A stretch of DNA of 56,016 nucleotides, taken from positions 1-56,016 of the forward strand of contig DVDX01000072.1 of NCBI GenBank assembly GCA_015295985.1. The letters are read 5' to 3'. Position 1 is the first letter of the stretch. The number at the start of each line of letters is the position of its first letter. Under the pieces are notes generated by a model that saw only the letters and a list, made by a program, of their open reading frames with translations, made no database searches and was not told where the DNA came from. This DNA is from Synechococcus sp. M44_DOE_062. GTDB lineage: Bacteria; Cyanobacteriota; Cyanobacteriia; Thermostichales; Thermostichaceae. The translations under genes were made by a program, and so were the position numbers. This document shows positions 28,581-38,465 of the stretch, one piece after another.

Positions 28581-29456
28581 TTAGGCCGAGCCAGGGGATC
28601 CCAGCCGATCCAGCCCATAGACGCGCCGCCACATAGAGTCGGCCAGAGAGGCCGGCAGCAGCCGCATCAGCCCCAACGCCACCTTGCCCCCTGTGAAAGC
28701 GGTGTAGCGGTCGGAAGGGTGAGGATCCGTCATCGCCCTCAAGATCGGCTCCACCACTTTTTCCACCGGCCAGGCCATTTTGTTAAACGAGCTGGCCAGC
28801 TCGGCAGTCTTGTCCAAGATCGCTTTGTAGGGGCCATTGGGGTTGACAACGGCAGCAAAGGTTTCTTCCGCCACGCGGCCAAACTCGGTGGCTACCGGCC
28901 CCGGCTCGATCAAGATGACCTTGATGCCAAAGGGGGCCACCTCCACCCGCAACGCATCGCTGAGGGCCTCCACAGCAAACTTGGTGGCGTTGTAAACGCC
29001 ACTGAAGGGCATCGACATCTGGCCAGCCACCGAGCTGAGGTTGAGGATGCGGCCACTGCCCCGTTCCCGCATTTGGGGCAAGAGGGCACGGGTGAGAGCA
29101 TGCAGGCCAAATACATTCACCTCAAACTGGCGCCGCATGGCCGCCACATCCACCTCTTCCACCGGCCCCATCTGGCCATAGCCAGCGTTGTTCACCAGGA
29201 TATCCACCCGGCCAAAATGATCCAGAGCCTTTTGGGCCAGCGCCTCCACCTGGGCCGTATCGGCCATGTCGGTGGGCACCACCAGCGCCTCCGCCCCCCG
29301 ACCTTCCACCAAGTCCTTGACGTTTCGCAGCAGCCCCTCCCGACGGGCCGCCAGCACCAAGCGAGCCCCTCGTTTGGCCGCCTCCAGAGCGACGGCTTCC
29401 CCAATTCCAGCAGAGGCGCCGGTAATCAGCACCACCTGATTTGCAAGTGAAGGCAT
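28581..29456 (-). CDS. short-chain dehydrogenase/reductase (SDR)
   Basis: A 291-aa classical SDR oxidoreductase. The nucleotide-binding motif TGASAGIG is at 12-19, followed by R38/R39 after strand 2 (LAARRE), which favours NADP(H). NNAG is at 89-92, and the catalytic residues are S141/S142 (NLSSVAG), Y155 and K159 (YNATK). The post-catalytic PG motif is EPGPVATEF. The C-terminal extension (about 235-291) suggests a retinol- or steroid-dehydrogenase-like subgroup acting on a hydrophobic substrate. The substrate is not deducible. It lies 142 bp upstream of ftsH on the same strand. Confidence 0.92.
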   Translation of the reverse strand: MPSLANQVVLITGASAGIGEAVALEAAKRGARLVLAARREGLLRNVKDLVEGRGAEALVVPTDMADTAQVEALAQKALDHFGRVDILVNNAGYGQMGPVEEVDVAAMRRQFEVNVFGLHALTRALLPQMRERGSGRILNLSSVAGQMSMPFSGVYNATKFAVEALSDALRVEVAPFGIKVILIEPGPVATEFGRVAEETFAAVVNPNGPYKAILDKTAELASSFNKMAWPVEKVVEPILRAMTDPHPSDRYTAFTGGKVALGLMRLLPASLADSMWRRVYGLDRLGSPGSA

Positions 29457-29688
29457 GGTTTCTTTATATCCAAACTCTCCACCATCCTAGAAGAACGACT
29501 GGGATCCCTGGAGAGGGGCAGCCTCGCCTTCCGAACTTCTGGATTCGGCATCCGGTATTATGGCTATGATGGGATGAACCCAAAAAACAGCCGGGATAAA
29601 GCCCGAAGGACAAGCTTCTTCTTGGGCTGATGTCTTGCGGCGCTTTGACTAAAAAAGTGTAAAGAGTTGGGCATAGGGTGCAGCGACT

Positions 29689-30276
29689 GTGAAGTACTTC
29701 TGCAGACGAATTGGCCGAGGTCGATCTCTGTCGCCAGAAGAGCGCTGGGCCGTTACCGAGGCTCGCTTGGCTCAATTGCTTAGGGTAGCGGAAGCCAACT
29801 TGCAGGCCAACTCTGAGCTGCGCCAGCAGCAGCAAGAGCAGCAAAAGCAACTGGAAGCCCAGCGCCGCCACAGCGAAGCCCTGAGAGATTCGACCGCCGA
29901 TTTGCGCACCAGCGTAATGGAGTTGCGGGAAGGGCAGGCCCTTTGGCAGAACCAAGTGGATGAGCTGCGCTCTTGTCTGCGGGAGTTGCTCAAGGAACAA
30001 AGTGAACTGGTGCAGATTGTGGCCCAGCAGCAGCACATCCTGAAGGATTGTCAGGAAGTTATCCGCGCCATGCTGGAGCAAATGCGAGATGACCACCGGG
30101 ACTTCCGCTCTGCCATCAGCATTTTGCTGGAGGAGCTGCACCAAACCGTGCGCTGCTTGGTTCTCAAGTCGGGCGGAACCCTTCCCAAGCCCGTTCGCCA
30201 TCCCGAAGTGCCGGAGACGGATCCCGGATCCCAGCCAACCGATGCTGCCTCGCCTGGGGAAGGCTCTCCATCCTAG
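29689..30276 (+). CDS. coiled-coil protein of unknown function
   Basis: A 195-aa protein with a basic N-terminus (MKYFCRRIGRGRSLSPEERW) and a near-continuous coiled coil from about 22 to 150, rich in Gln and Glu (LRQQQQEQQKQLEAQRRHSE). A short, proline-rich, disordered tail follows. It has no membrane segment or catalytic motif. The start is GTG 29689; no in-frame ATG gives a longer coil. It converges on the topoisomerase gene with only 9 bp between stop codons. Such proteins often act as scaffolds or filament partners, but nothing here shows which. Confidence 0.72.
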   Translation: MKYFCRRIGRGRSLSPEERWAVTEARLAQLLRVAEANLQANSELRQQQQEQQKQLEAQRRHSEALRDSTADLRTSVMELREGQALWQNQVDELRSCLRELLKEQSELVQIVAQQQHILKDCQEVIRAMLEQMRDDHRDFRSAISILLEELHQTVRCLVLKSGGTLPKPVRHPEVPETDPGSQPTDAASPGEGSPS

Positions 30277-30285
30277 CGGCAGTAG

Positions 30286-32811
30286 CTATCCCGCCTCGCC
30301 TTCCGGCAACCACTGCGGCCAAAACAGGCGCAACTCCCTGACCCGCTCCCCTTTGACCAACAGGGATCCGCCCCCGGATCGGCTTTGCAGTGGGATCTCG
30401 GCAAGGGAGAAGGAGTACATCCGTTCCGACTCCGTGAGCACATCCAGTTGCAGATGGGAATGCCCCTCCAGATCTGGGGGAAGACCCACCAAGCCCACCA
30501 GGCCATCCCCTCGGTCAGAGAAGTGAAAGGCCGGCACACCCACTTGACCCGGCTCCAGGGTGGGGATCTCGCTCAGAGGCAAGCGTTTCAGATAGCCTGA
30601 CCGGCTGGCCAAAACCAGGCTCCCTTGCAGGGGCAGCAGCGCCATACCAGCCATTTGCTCGGTGCGCCCCAAACGCAGGGCTGGCGATCCCATAGCTGCC
30701 CGACCCATCAGAGGGATCTGTTGGACATCCAGCCGCAGCACCCGTCCCCCTGAAGTTGCCAGAATGACGCTGTAGCCTTGGTGGCCGGGATCCCAAAGGG
30801 CTGCCCAGCCCAGCTCGTCTCCCTCTTTCAGTTTGAGGACGGTGGATCCCCGTTGGGTAAGGCCCATTAACTCTGCCAGGGCCACCCGCTTGATCCGCCC
30901 CTGCCGGCTGAGCACCACCAAACCGGCCTCGCCGGGGCTGGGATCCAATGTGAAGGTGGCAACGATTGGCTCAGGGTTGGGGAGAAGGGTGAGCAGGGGT
31001 ACCCCCCGTGAAGAGCCGGTGCTGAGGGGGATCCCTTCGATGGGCACGGTAAAAGCTTTGCCGCCGGCGGTGAGCACCAAGATTTCCTGCTCCAGAGTGA
31101 CGCATTCCAGGCCAACCAGCAGGTCTTCCCCCCATTCCCGTTGCGCGGGGTTGCTGCGGGAGCGACGGCCAGGCAGAGGTAGGCGGCGCACATAGCCTTT
31201 GCGGGTGAATTGCAGCAAGAAGTGGGTCTCTTCCGTCTCTTCGCCGCTGGGGATTTGGGCCACTTCCGCTTCCAGCTCCAAGGCGGAGAGGATCTGGGTA
31301 CGCCGGGGATCCCCGAAGGTCTTTTTCAGGTGTCGCAGCTCTTTTTTCAAATAATTCAAGAGCTTGCGGCGGTCGCTGAGGAGCCCCTGCAGTTCTTCGA
31401 TGCGGGTCTGCAACTGGGCGTGTTCCTGGTGCAGCCGTTCCCGCTCCAATCCCGTCAGGCGACGCAAAGGCATAGCCAAAATCGTCTCTGCCTGCTGGGG
31501 GGTACAGCCCAAGCGAGTTTGCAGTTGGGCTTTGGCCGTGGTGCTATCAGGCGCTTGCCGCAGCAGCTCGATCACCCCCTCCAGATCCGCCAACGCCAGC
31601 AACATCCCTGCCACCTCTTCTGCCTTGCGCTGCACCCGCTGCAGTTCGGCGCGAAACATCCGGTTGAGGGTGGCCTCGCGAAATTGCAAAAAGTGTTGCA
31701 GGATTTCCTTGAGGCTAAGCTGCCGCGGTTCCCCGTTCACCAGTGCCAGCAGGATGGCTCCAAAGTTGCTTTGCAAAGGGGTGAGCTTGTACAACTGCTG
31801 CAAAACCGCTTGCGGGTTGGCCTCCCGTTTTAGCTCCACCACCACGCGAATGCCGCTGCGATCCGACTCATCCCGCAGATCGGCGATGCCGCTGATGCGG
31901 TTCTGGTTGGCCAGCTCGGCCACTTTTTCGATCCAGGCGGCCTTGTTCACCTGATAGGGGAACTCGCTGATGATCAGGGCGGGTCGGCGGTGGCGTCCTT
32001 TGCCCGGCTGGATCTCCTCGAATCGGGCTACGCCTCGTAGGGTGATGGAGCCGCGCCCGGTGAGGTAGGCTTCGCGGATCCCTTGGCTGTCTAGGATTTG
32101 GCCGCCGGTGGGAAAATCCGGCCCTGGGATCCACCGCAGCAGTTCCTCAGGGCTGAGGTCGGGATGATCGATCAAAGCCAACAGGCCATCCACCACTTCC
32201 CCCAGGTTGTGGGGTGGAATATTGGTGGCCATGCCCACGGCAATGCCGGAAGAGCCGTTGAGCAGCAAAATGGGCAGGCGGGCTGGAAGAACGGTGGGCT
32301 CTGCCTGGGATCCGTCGAAATTGGGCATGAAATCGACGATCGCTTCCGATACCTGCTCCAGAAGCGCCGTGTGGCTCAGCTCCGCCAGCCGACACTCCGT
32401 GTAGCGCATGGCCGCCGGTGGGTCATCATCCACAGAGCCGAAGTTGCCGTGTCCCGCCACCAGGGGATAGCGGCTGGAAAAGTCTTGCACCATGCGCACC
32501 AGCGCGTCATAGACCGCCTGATCCCCGTGGGGGTGATACTTCCCCAGCACATCCCCCACCACCCGCGCGCATTTGCGGTAGGGACGATCCGGCGTCAGGC
32601 CCAGCTCGTGCATGGCGTAGAGGATGCGGCGGTGTACCGGCTTGAGGCCATCCCGCACATCCGGCAAGGCCCGCCCCACGATCACGCTCATGGCATATTC
32701 CAGGTAGGAGCGCTGCATCTCCCCCTGCAAATCGGTCACAATCACCCGACCCAGACGGGATCCCTCCTTCGATCCCAATCCCAGTCCGTCGAGAGTCAGT
32801 TGCTGAGTCAT
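30286..32811 (-). CDS. gyrA: type IIA DNA topoisomerase subunit A (GyrA/ParC family)
   Basis: An 841-aa breakage-reunion subunit. The winged-helix domain has the conserved [20 protein letters not shown] and [17 protein letters not shown]. The catalytic tyrosine is Y137 in [10 protein letters not shown], and [16 protein letters not shown] precedes it. A tower, a coiled-coil and a C-terminal beta-pinwheel follow (from about 500). I do not see a canonical GyrA box (QRRGGKG); the nearest sequence is [10 protein letters not shown]. The protein may therefore be the second, ParC-like cyanobacterial paralogue, and the symbol is provisional. I chose ATG 32811 (MTQQLTLDG); the frame extends upstream without family similarity. 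It is divergent from the phosphohexomutase gene, 156 bp away. Confidence 0.93.
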   Translation of the reverse strand: MTQQLTLDGLGLGSKEGSRLGRVIVTDLQGEMQRSYLEYAMSVIVGRALPDVRDGLKPVHRRILYAMHELGLTPDRPYRKCARVVGDVLGKYHPHGDQAVYDALVRMVQDFSSRYPLVAGHGNFGSVDDDPPAAMRYTECRLAELSHTALLEQVSEAIVDFMPNFDGSQAEPTVLPARLPILLLNGSSGIAVGMATNIPPHNLGEVVDGLLALIDHPDLSPEELLRWIPGPDFPTGGQILDSQGIREAYLTGRGSITLRGVARFEEIQPGKGRHRRPALIISEFPYQVNKAAWIEKVAELANQNRISGIADLRDESDRSGIRVVVELKREANPQAVLQQLYKLTPLQSNFGAILLALVNGEPRQLSLKEILQHFLQFREATLNRMFRAELQRVQRKAEEVAGMLLALADLEGVIELLRQAPDSTTAKAQLQTRLGCTPQQAETILAMPLRRLTGLERERLHQEHAQLQTRIEELQGLLSDRRKLLNYLKKELRHLKKTFGDPRRTQILSALELEAEVAQIPSGEETEETHFLLQFTRKGYVRRLPLPGRRSRSNPAQREWGEDLLVGLECVTLEQEILVLTAGGKAFTVPIEGIPLSTGSSRGVPLLTLLPNPEPIVATFTLDPSPGEAGLVVLSRQGRIKRVALAELMGLTQRGSTVLKLKEGDELGWAALWDPGHQGYSVILATSGGRVLRLDVQQIPLMGRAAMGSPALRLGRTEQMAGMALLPLQGSLVLASRSGYLKRLPLSEIPTLEPGQVGVPAFHFSDRGDGLVGLVGLPPDLEGHSHLQLDVLTESERMYSFSLAEIPLQSRSGGGSLLVKGERVRELRLFWPQWLPEGEAG

Positions 32812-32967
32812 GGCACACAGGAGCGGAACGCTTTCCAGGTTACTGTAGCCGTTTCTTCGGCCTTGCGAGGTGGGATCCCATCTCGATAGGAGTTGAGAGC
32901 AGACCGAACCCCGCAACTCCGACCTCGTGCTATGACTTGAAGCGGCAGCACCCACCGCAACACCACC

Positions 32968-34371
32968 ATGGCCGATACCCCGATCCGTTTTGGCACCGAC
33001 GGCTGGCGAGCCGTCATCGCCGATGGCTTTACTTTCCAAAACTTAACCGTTGCCGCCCAGGCCAGCGCCCAAGTCTTGGCCCGCACCTACCCCGGCGAAG
33101 GGATCCTAGTTGGCTACGACAACCGCTTTCTCTCGGAACGCTTTGCCGCCCACACCGCCGAAGTGGTGGCTCGATTGGGGATCCCGGTCTATCTCTCCAC
33201 CACAGTGGCCCCAACGCCAGCTTTTAGCTGGGGTGCCAAAGAGCGAGGCTGTCATGGCGCTTTGGTGATCACCGCCAGCCACAACCCCCCCCACTATTCC
33301 GGCCTCAAGGTCAAGGGGGGATTTGGTGGATCCGTGCCACCGGAAGTCACCGCCGCCATCGAGCAGGACATGCGCCACCTGCAACCTCTGGGATCCGGCA
33401 AGGCCCCCATTCATCCTTGGGATCCCTGGCCCGGCTACCTGGCTCAGCTCAGCTGCTTTGTGGATCTGGAAAAGCTCAAAGGATCCCCGGCCAAGATTTG
33501 GGTGGATGTCATGTTTGGCTCAGGAGCGGGGGGCCTCACCCGCCTGTTGGGGGAAAAGGTCATTGAGTTGCAGGCCCGCCGGGATCCCTTGTTTGGGGGA
33601 TTTCCCCCTGAGCCCTTGCCGCAAAACCTGCAAGCTTCCGCTCAGATCATCGCGGCGGATCCCGCCCCCTTGAAGATGGGTTTGGTCTTTGATGGGGATG
33701 CCGACCGCATTGCTGCTCTAGATGGGCAGGGCCATTTCCTCAGCCCGCAGATTCTGATCCCCATCTTGATCGACCACCTGGCTGGGCGACGCGGCTTGCG
33801 GGGCGAGATCGTCAAAACCATCAGCGGCTCCGAACTGTTTGTCAAAGTTGCAGAGCACTACGGCCTGCCGGTTACGGAAATGCCGGTGGGCTTTAAGTAC
33901 ATTGCCGAGCGCATGGTGAGCACCCAGGTGCTGTTGGGCGGAGAAGAATCGGGCGGCATCGGCTACCTGGGCCACATTCCCGAACGGGATGCCCTACTTT
34001 CGGCCCTGTATCTCATCGAAGCCGTTGCGGAAACAGGCCAAGACCTCAGCGCCCTTTACCGGGCTTTGCAGGAACGGGAAGGGTTTACCTCTGTTTACCT
34101 GCGCCGCGATCTCCACCTCGCGGATCAAAATCAACAAACCCAGCTCTTCCAGCGGCTGCAAATGGATCCCCCGGCTGAGATTTTGGAGCAGCAGGTGATC
34201 AAACATTTCGACAAAGATGGCCACAAGTTCACCCTCGCCGACGGCAGTTGGGTGATGATTCGCGGCAGCGGCACCGAGCCTCTGCTGAGGTTGTACTCGG
34301 AAGCGAAAGACCTAGAAGCAGTGAACGCCCTCCTGGATTGGGCAGCCGGCTTGCTCGGCCAGATTGATTGA
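32968..34371 (+). CDS. phosphoglucomutase/phosphomannomutase family protein
   Basis: A 467-aa alpha-D-phosphohexomutase. Four domains are recognisable by motif: [15 protein letters not shown] at the N-terminus, the phosphoserine loop TASHNP (S104), the magnesium loop DGDADR (242-247), the sugar-binding loop GGEESGG and the phosphate-binding loop RGSGTEP near the C-terminus. It interconverts hexose 1- and 6-phosphates for glycogen, nucleotide-sugar or envelope polysaccharide synthesis. Which sugar it prefers cannot be read from these motifs. GlmM is less likely, because GlmM proteins begin with a different FGTDGIRG motif. The gene contains six GGATCC sites within 33301-33700. Confidence 0.94.
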   Translation: MADTPIRFGTDGWRAVIADGFTFQNLTVAAQASAQVLARTYPGEGILVGYDNRFLSERFAAHTAEVVARLGIPVYLSTTVAPTPAFSWGAKERGCHGALVITASHNPPHYSGLKVKGGFGGSVPPEVTAAIEQDMRHLQPLGSGKAPIHPWDPWPGYLAQLSCFVDLEKLKGSPAKIWVDVMFGSGAGGLTRLLGEKVIELQARRDPLFGGFPPEPLPQNLQASAQIIAADPAPLKMGLVFDGDADRIAALDGQGHFLSPQILIPILIDHLAGRRGLRGEIVKTISGSELFVKVAEHYGLPVTEMPVGFKYIAERMVSTQVLLGGEESGGIGYLGHIPERDALLSALYLIEAVAETGQDLSALYRALQEREGFTSVYLRRDLHLADQNQQTQLFQRLQMDPPAEILEQQVIKHFDKDGHKFTLADGSWVMIRGSGTEPLLRLYSEAKDLEAVNALLDWAAGLLGQID

Positions 34372-34375
34372 GGTT

Positions 34376-34421
34376 GATGCGGATCCCTTGTGTGGTGGCC
34401 GCATCCTAACCCTGTGTTTTT
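34376..34421 (+). terminator. possible intrinsic terminator after phosphohexomutase gene
   Basis: GATGCGG (34376-34382) pairs with CCGCATC (34399-34405) across a 16-nt loop. A T-run (GTTTTT) follows 10 bases later. The long loop and the delayed T-run make this weak, but it lies right after the stop codon and before a convergent gene. Confidence 0.35.
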
Positions 34422-34449
34422 AGATTCTCCTCAAAGCCACAGCCGCGAG

Positions 34450-35883
34450 CTAGAAGAAGGTCACACTCACAGGCGGCGCTATCACTGGGGCTGCCTCATT
34501 GCTGGTGAGTGTAGTAGGAGGATTGATGTACGTACCTGCTGTGCCAGAAGTAACGTTCACTAAAATCGTACAGGTAGTGCCAACAGCTAGAGTCCCATTC
34601 GAGAAAGCAATAGACGTTCCACCCGCAACCACGTTAAGTACACCACCGCAAGTATTGTTGAAAAAGAGAGGATTAGCAATAACGAGCCCAGTAGGTAAGT
34701 TGTCTGTAAAGGCAAGGCCAGTCAGAGGAGTAGCTGTGTTGTTGGTGATGGTAAAGGTCAAAGGTACTGAACTATTAATTGGAGAAGGTCCAGGTGGAAA
34801 TGTTTTGCTGAAAACCAGAGAAGGTGTCCCCACCACAAGAGTTACAGTCCCACTTTGCGCAGGGGGAGCTTGGGCACTGGTGAGAGTTACAGGGGGATTG
34901 ACGTAAGTGCCTGGAGTCCCAGCAACAACCTGAACAGTCACTGCACAAGTTGCATTGGCAGCCAGTGTTCCACCGCTCAGGGCAATTGAGGCTCCGCCTG
35001 CAGCCGCAGTAGCTGTGCCACCACAGGTGTTGGTGATATTGGGCGGAGTGGCAACAACCAACCCTGCAGGCAGGCTGTCTGCAAAGTTGAGGCCGGTTAA
35101 TTGAACTCCTGAGTTATTAACAATCGTGAAGCTAACTGTTACAGTTACAGGGGCACCAACTGCTGAGGAAGGATTAAAGCTCTTGGCGAACGATGGAGCA
35201 GCAACCGGGTTCACTGACAGGTTAACAGGTGCGCTTTGAACAGCAGGAGCTTGGGCGCTGGTAAGAGTTACTGGTGGATTTGTATAGGTGCCCGAAGCCG
35301 AAGCAACAACCCGAACAGTCACTGCACAAGTTGCATTGGCAGCCAGTGTTCCACCGCTCAGGGCAATTGAGGCTCCGCCTGCAGCCGCAGTAGCTGTGCC
35401 ACCACAGGTGTTGGTGAGGTTGGGCGGATTGGCAACAACCAACCCTGCAGGCAGGCTGTCTGTAAAGCTGAGGCCAGTCAGTTGGATCCCTGAGTTGTTG
35501 GTGATTGTGAAGCTTAGGGTTACGGGAACACCTACTGAAGTTGTTGAAGGACTGAAGCTCTTAGTAAACGTCGGGGCAGCCAAGGGGCCTGGAGGTAAGC
35601 CAATGATGCTGGGAGAGGGGTTCGGGCTGGGCAGGGGAGGGATCGTCGGTGCCGAAACGGGGGGCGGAACAAGAGGGCTGGGCTGAGTTGGGGGGACAGA
35701 TCCGATGGGGGGAGTGGATGGCAGCCCTACCCCCGTTCCTCCAGGCTCTACATTTGGGTTTTGCACGCCGATAATCGGCCCCGGCAGCGAGCTGATTGGA
35801 TTCCCCTCTCTAGTCTGTTGACAGGCTGTTAACAAGCCCAAACACAGGCAAGCCAAAACCCCAGCTATTTTTCCCGTTCTCAT
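34450..35883 (-). CDS. lipoprotein with three tandem DUF11-like repeats
   Basis: A 477-aa lipoprotein: lipobox LTAC with C21 as lipidated residue. A proline-rich linker (about 30-100) is followed by three tandem beta-sandwich modules of about 127 residues, each with FTKSF-type start, SFTITNNSGIQLTGLSFTDS, LPAGLVVANPP, TCGG and a closing PPVTLTSAQAP. The pattern TITNN...LTG....D.LP.GL is that of DUF11/conserved-repeat adhesin-type domains. One cysteine pair per module (NTCGG and ATCAV) probably forms a disulfide outside the cell. Modules 1 and 2 share a perfectly identical 105-bp DNA block, so duplication was recent or conversion is active. It is probably surface-exposed; its binding partner is unknown. 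Confidence 0.87.
   Translation of the reverse strand: MRTGKIAGVLACLCLGLLTACQQTREGNPISSLPGPIIGVQNPNVEPGGTGVGLPSTPPIGSVPPTQPSPLVPPPVSAPTIPPLPSPNPSPSIIGLPPGPLAAPTFTKSFSPSTTSVGVPVTLSFTITNNSGIQLTGLSFTDSLPAGLVVANPPNLTNTCGGTATAAAGGASIALSGGTLAANATCAVTVRVVASASGTYTNPPVTLTSAQAPAVQSAPVNLSVNPVAAPSFAKSFNPSSAVGAPVTVTVSFTIVNNSGVQLTGLNFADSLPAGLVVATPPNITNTCGGTATAAAGGASIALSGGTLAANATCAVTVQVVAGTPGTYVNPPVTLTSAQAPPAQSGTVTLVVGTPSLVFSKTFPPGPSPINSSVPLTFTITNNTATPLTGLAFTDNLPTGLVIANPLFFNNTCGGVLNVVAGGTSIAFSNGTLAVGTTCTILVNVTSGTAGTYINPPTTLTSNEAAPVIAPPVSVTFF
34932..35036. repeat. intragenic 105-bp direct repeat, first copy
   Basis: Identical over all 105 bases to 35313-35417, at an offset of 381 bp (127 codons). It encodes the TCGGTATAAAGGASIALSGG-type core of one module in the lipoprotein. 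The flanks of the two copies are similar but not identical. Confidence 0.9.
35313..35417. repeat. intragenic 105-bp direct repeat, second copy
   Basis: Second copy of the perfect 105-bp repeat in the lipoprotein gene, 381 bp from the first. Recombination between the copies would delete exactly one module in frame. Confidence 0.9.
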
Positions 35884-35965
35884 TCCCTCATCCTCCTGCC
35901 ATTAAACTCTCTCGTGGCACCCAAGGTAGATACAGCAAACTCAAACAGCTTTACTCAGCTCTAGC

Positions 35966-36637
35966 TTAGGTGGCTTGGGCCCGCGCTTCCAGCCTCAGAG
36001 CTTGGCCAAATGCATCTCGAATGACCACAATCACCAAAACCGTTTCCCTTGCAGCAACATTGGCATTGTAAGCAGCCAGGTCAGCTGGGAAAGTAAACCC
36101 GTTGGTGAGCGTGATCCCGTTGATTCTGTCGTCGTAGCTGTTGCCTCGACCTATCAGAGTATTTCTAAACTGCTCAATTGCGGTTGGGAAGAAGATGCCG
36201 GTAATATCCGTACCGCGACTGATGTTGAAAAACTGAAGCTCTACACTCCTTATCACTCCTGGAGCAAGCAAGCCTCTCAGAGTGAGGGTTACGAAAGCGG
36301 ATCCCACTGGGGGGATGCCAGGAAGGCTTGGCGGCTGGAACAGCAAAAGATTGAACTCTCCACCTGGCCCTAGACTGGGCGGATCCGGCAGGTCTGGCTG
36401 AATTGGCGGCGGGGTGATGGGGGCAAAGTCCGGCCCTGGGCGGAAGGTGATGGGAGTGAGATTGGGCGCGATCGTAGGGGCAACGGCCACAGGAGGAGGT
36501 GTGGCACCGTTAGAAGCCAGCAAGGGCGGCACCCCGCTGGTGGTCTCGCTGCTGCAACCGGCAGCCAGCGCAAGCGAAGCGCAAGTTGCCAAAAGAGGGA
36601 GGCCGCCACCAAGGGCTGAGCCAGAACGTCGTCTCAT
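35966..36637 (-). CDS. putative lipoprotein, unknown function
   Basis: A 223-aa protein with a basic N-region, hydrophobic core and lipobox LAAGC (C28). A proline-rich linker follows (about 35-95; PPPVAVAPTIAPNLTPITF). A compact C-terminal domain (about 100-223) contains FVTLTLRGLLAPGVIRSVEL, FFNISRGTDITGIFFPTAIEQF and ARETVLVIVVIRDAFGQALR. I do not recognise the domain. ATG 36637 is preferred over an upstream GTG at 36652. It lies 82 bp upstream of the triple-module lipoprotein on the same strand and is divergent from another lipoprotein gene, so the three may form a surface-protein locus. Confidence 0.75.
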   Translation of the reverse strand: MRRRSGSALGGGLPLLATCASLALAAGCSSETTSGVPPLLASNGATPPPVAVAPTIAPNLTPITFRPGPDFAPITPPPIQPDLPDPPSLGPGGEFNLLLFQPPSLPGIPPVGSAFVTLTLRGLLAPGVIRSVELQFFNISRGTDITGIFFPTAIEQFRNTLIGRGNSYDDRINGITLTNGFTFPADLAAYNANVAARETVLVIVVIRDAFGQALRLEARAQAT

Positions 36638-36972
36638 CGAAAAAGTCTCCACTCACTCACACCACAGCAGATATCTTGGGCAGCGCCCGGCAGGGATCCA
36701 ACTGGAGCCTGCAAAGCAGTTTTTGCCTTTGGGATCCCGTTTGATAAGGGGGAATTGCCTGCTGTTAGTTCTACTGCATCCTGGGGCGTTGTCAACCTGC
36801 TGACGAGGCCAATCTAAGAAATTTTCTGGGAATGGCCCATCCTCTATCTGTGGTGTATCATAGCTTCGAGCAGGGATAGTAGGCCTACCCGTAGCGTCTG
36901 TGCTAGGTGCCGCTCGTTCTATTTCGTTTGTGCATGCATTTGCCTAGGTTAGGGTGTGTGAGGAAGTGGTTT
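36638..36972. other. 335-bp divergent spacer between lipoprotein genes
   Basis: No gene seen. Contains two GGATCC palindromes and an irregular patch GTAGGCCTACCCGTAGCGTC near 36880 that resembles sequence at 18631-18651 and 75-90 in its CTAC/GTAG content. It should carry promoters for both flanking lipoprotein genes; none is convincing. Confidence 0.5.
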
Positions 36973-38406
36973 ATGAGCTTTAAAAGTCGCTCCTTGGCGG
37001 TTTTGTGTGGAGTCTTGCTGCTAGGCGGCTGCGGTGAAGTCAATGAGTCCCCGACCTTGCCTGGCCCTGTCCAGGTGGATCCGGCTGCCTTTGTCTCGGC
37101 TCAAGAGTATCGCTTTACCCCTGGCTCGGTGCTGGAGACCACTAGCCTGCGGCTGGACTACGTCAATCCGAGGTTTGACAACGGGATCCCTGTGCGCACC
37201 AACCCCTTCCAAGGAAGCGGTGAGGCTCGAATTACCAATGTTGAAGCCCGGATCTTGCCTGTGAACGAGATTCCAGCTAGTGAGCTGACAATCGACTCCA
37301 CCCTTCGCTCCAGCACCCTGGCCATTCAAATTGGGCAAACCACACCGCTGGTGAATATCACTGCCTTTGGCCCCAACGACGGCAGGCTATCTACGCAATT
37401 TAATATCGCTGGGCTGGTTGCAATTTCGACCCTCCCCAACGACCAGCGCATTCGGGTGAATACCACCTTCAGAGCTACCAGAGAAGGCACCGTCTTGACC
37501 CTCACAGTGCGCCGCATCTTGGTTAGCCGGAATGGCAACCAAGTTGTACTGGAAGGAGATTCCTCGCTCATTGTCCCTACCACAGGGGTACTCTATGAAG
37601 ATCCTGGCCCTAACGGCAACCCACCAGCAGGAAGCTTTGTTAATCCTCCTCCACCTCAAGGGCCTGTCACCGCCATTCTTCAAACCGGCAGCTTCTCCGC
37701 CAGCTTTGTGGTGCGGCAGCGGGGCGTTGCGGGCGATGGCACTCCGGAGGATGCCTTGGCTCTCTTTGCCCGCCTGAACTTCCGGCCCAACCAGGCGGAG
37801 ATTGTCTATAGTCCTGCCCAGGTGGGTATGCAGTCGGTGCTGTTTGCCCCGGATCCGACTCGACCGAATATCTTGCCCAATCAGTTGGTGCGTATCCGAC
37901 GCCTGTTGAACGGTCGTGTGCAAGCGGAGTTTGACCCGGCCAACGTCAGCACAGTTCTCAACTTCGTGCAGGTCAGCCCGCCGCCGCGACCTTTCCCCAC
38001 ACCGATACCGCAATTGCCAGCTCCTGATCGTCCGGATGCTCCAACAGCCTTTGATTACTTTTTCTCCCTGCGCACGGAGCGCTCTACGGGTACCTTACCC
38101 GGCTCGCCTGTGGAAGGAAGCAACCTCGAGCCCGTTATCCTTCAAGGCATTGTGCCCACCACAGGAGATTTCGTCTTCCGCACACTGGCCGGAGCACAGT
38201 TATCAGGGCCGTTTAACCGGCTTGACATAGGGGGTAGCGTTCAAAGGGGGAACTTAAGCCTTGTCTTCGACCCAGCAACCTCTGCCGAGCGCATCTCCGG
38301 CCAGTGGTTCCTAGAACAGGAGTTCCCCACTAACAACCTTGCAGCTAGGGAAGGGAGCATTTTGATCATCCGTGGGTTTTTTGAGGGAACTGAGGTGCGC
38401 CTGTAA
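36973..38406 (+). CDS. putative lipoprotein, unknown function
   Basis: A 477-aa lipoprotein with a short basic N-region and lipobox LGGC (C20). The mature part is beta-rich: an N-terminal region with FRFT/FDNGIPVRTNPFQG-like strands, IQIGQTTPLVNI and NTTFRATREGTVLTLTVRRI. A proline-rich break lies at about 335-350 (PPPRPFPTPIPQLPAPDRP). A C-terminal domain contains FDYFFSLRTE, VILQGIVPTTGDFVFRTLAG and FLEQEFPTNN. I do not recognise a family. ATG 36973 is chosen because upstream in-frame codons precede the signal sequence without adding features. It converges on the oxidoreductase gene, 59 bp away. Confidence 0.77.
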   Translation: MSFKSRSLAVLCGVLLLGGCGEVNESPTLPGPVQVDPAAFVSAQEYRFTPGSVLETTSLRLDYVNPRFDNGIPVRTNPFQGSGEARITNVEARILPVNEIPASELTIDSTLRSSTLAIQIGQTTPLVNITAFGPNDGRLSTQFNIAGLVAISTLPNDQRIRVNTTFRATREGTVLTLTVRRILVSRNGNQVVLEGDSSLIVPTTGVLYEDPGPNGNPPAGSFVNPPPPQGPVTAILQTGSFSASFVVRQRGVAGDGTPEDALALFARLNFRPNQAEIVYSPAQVGMQSVLFAPDPTRPNILPNQLVRIRRLLNGRVQAEFDPANVSTVLNFVQVSPPPRPFPTPIPQLPAPDRPDAPTAFDYFFSLRTERSTGTLPGSPVEGSNLEPVILQGIVPTTGDFVFRTLAGAQLSGPFNRLDIGGSVQRGNLSLVFDPATSAERISGQWFLEQEFPTNNLAAREGSILIIRGFFEGTEVRL

Positions 38407-38465
38407 TCCAGCCAGCCCGTTTGATCCCCAGCCAGGGATCCGCTCTGGCCTAGCCTTTTCATCGG

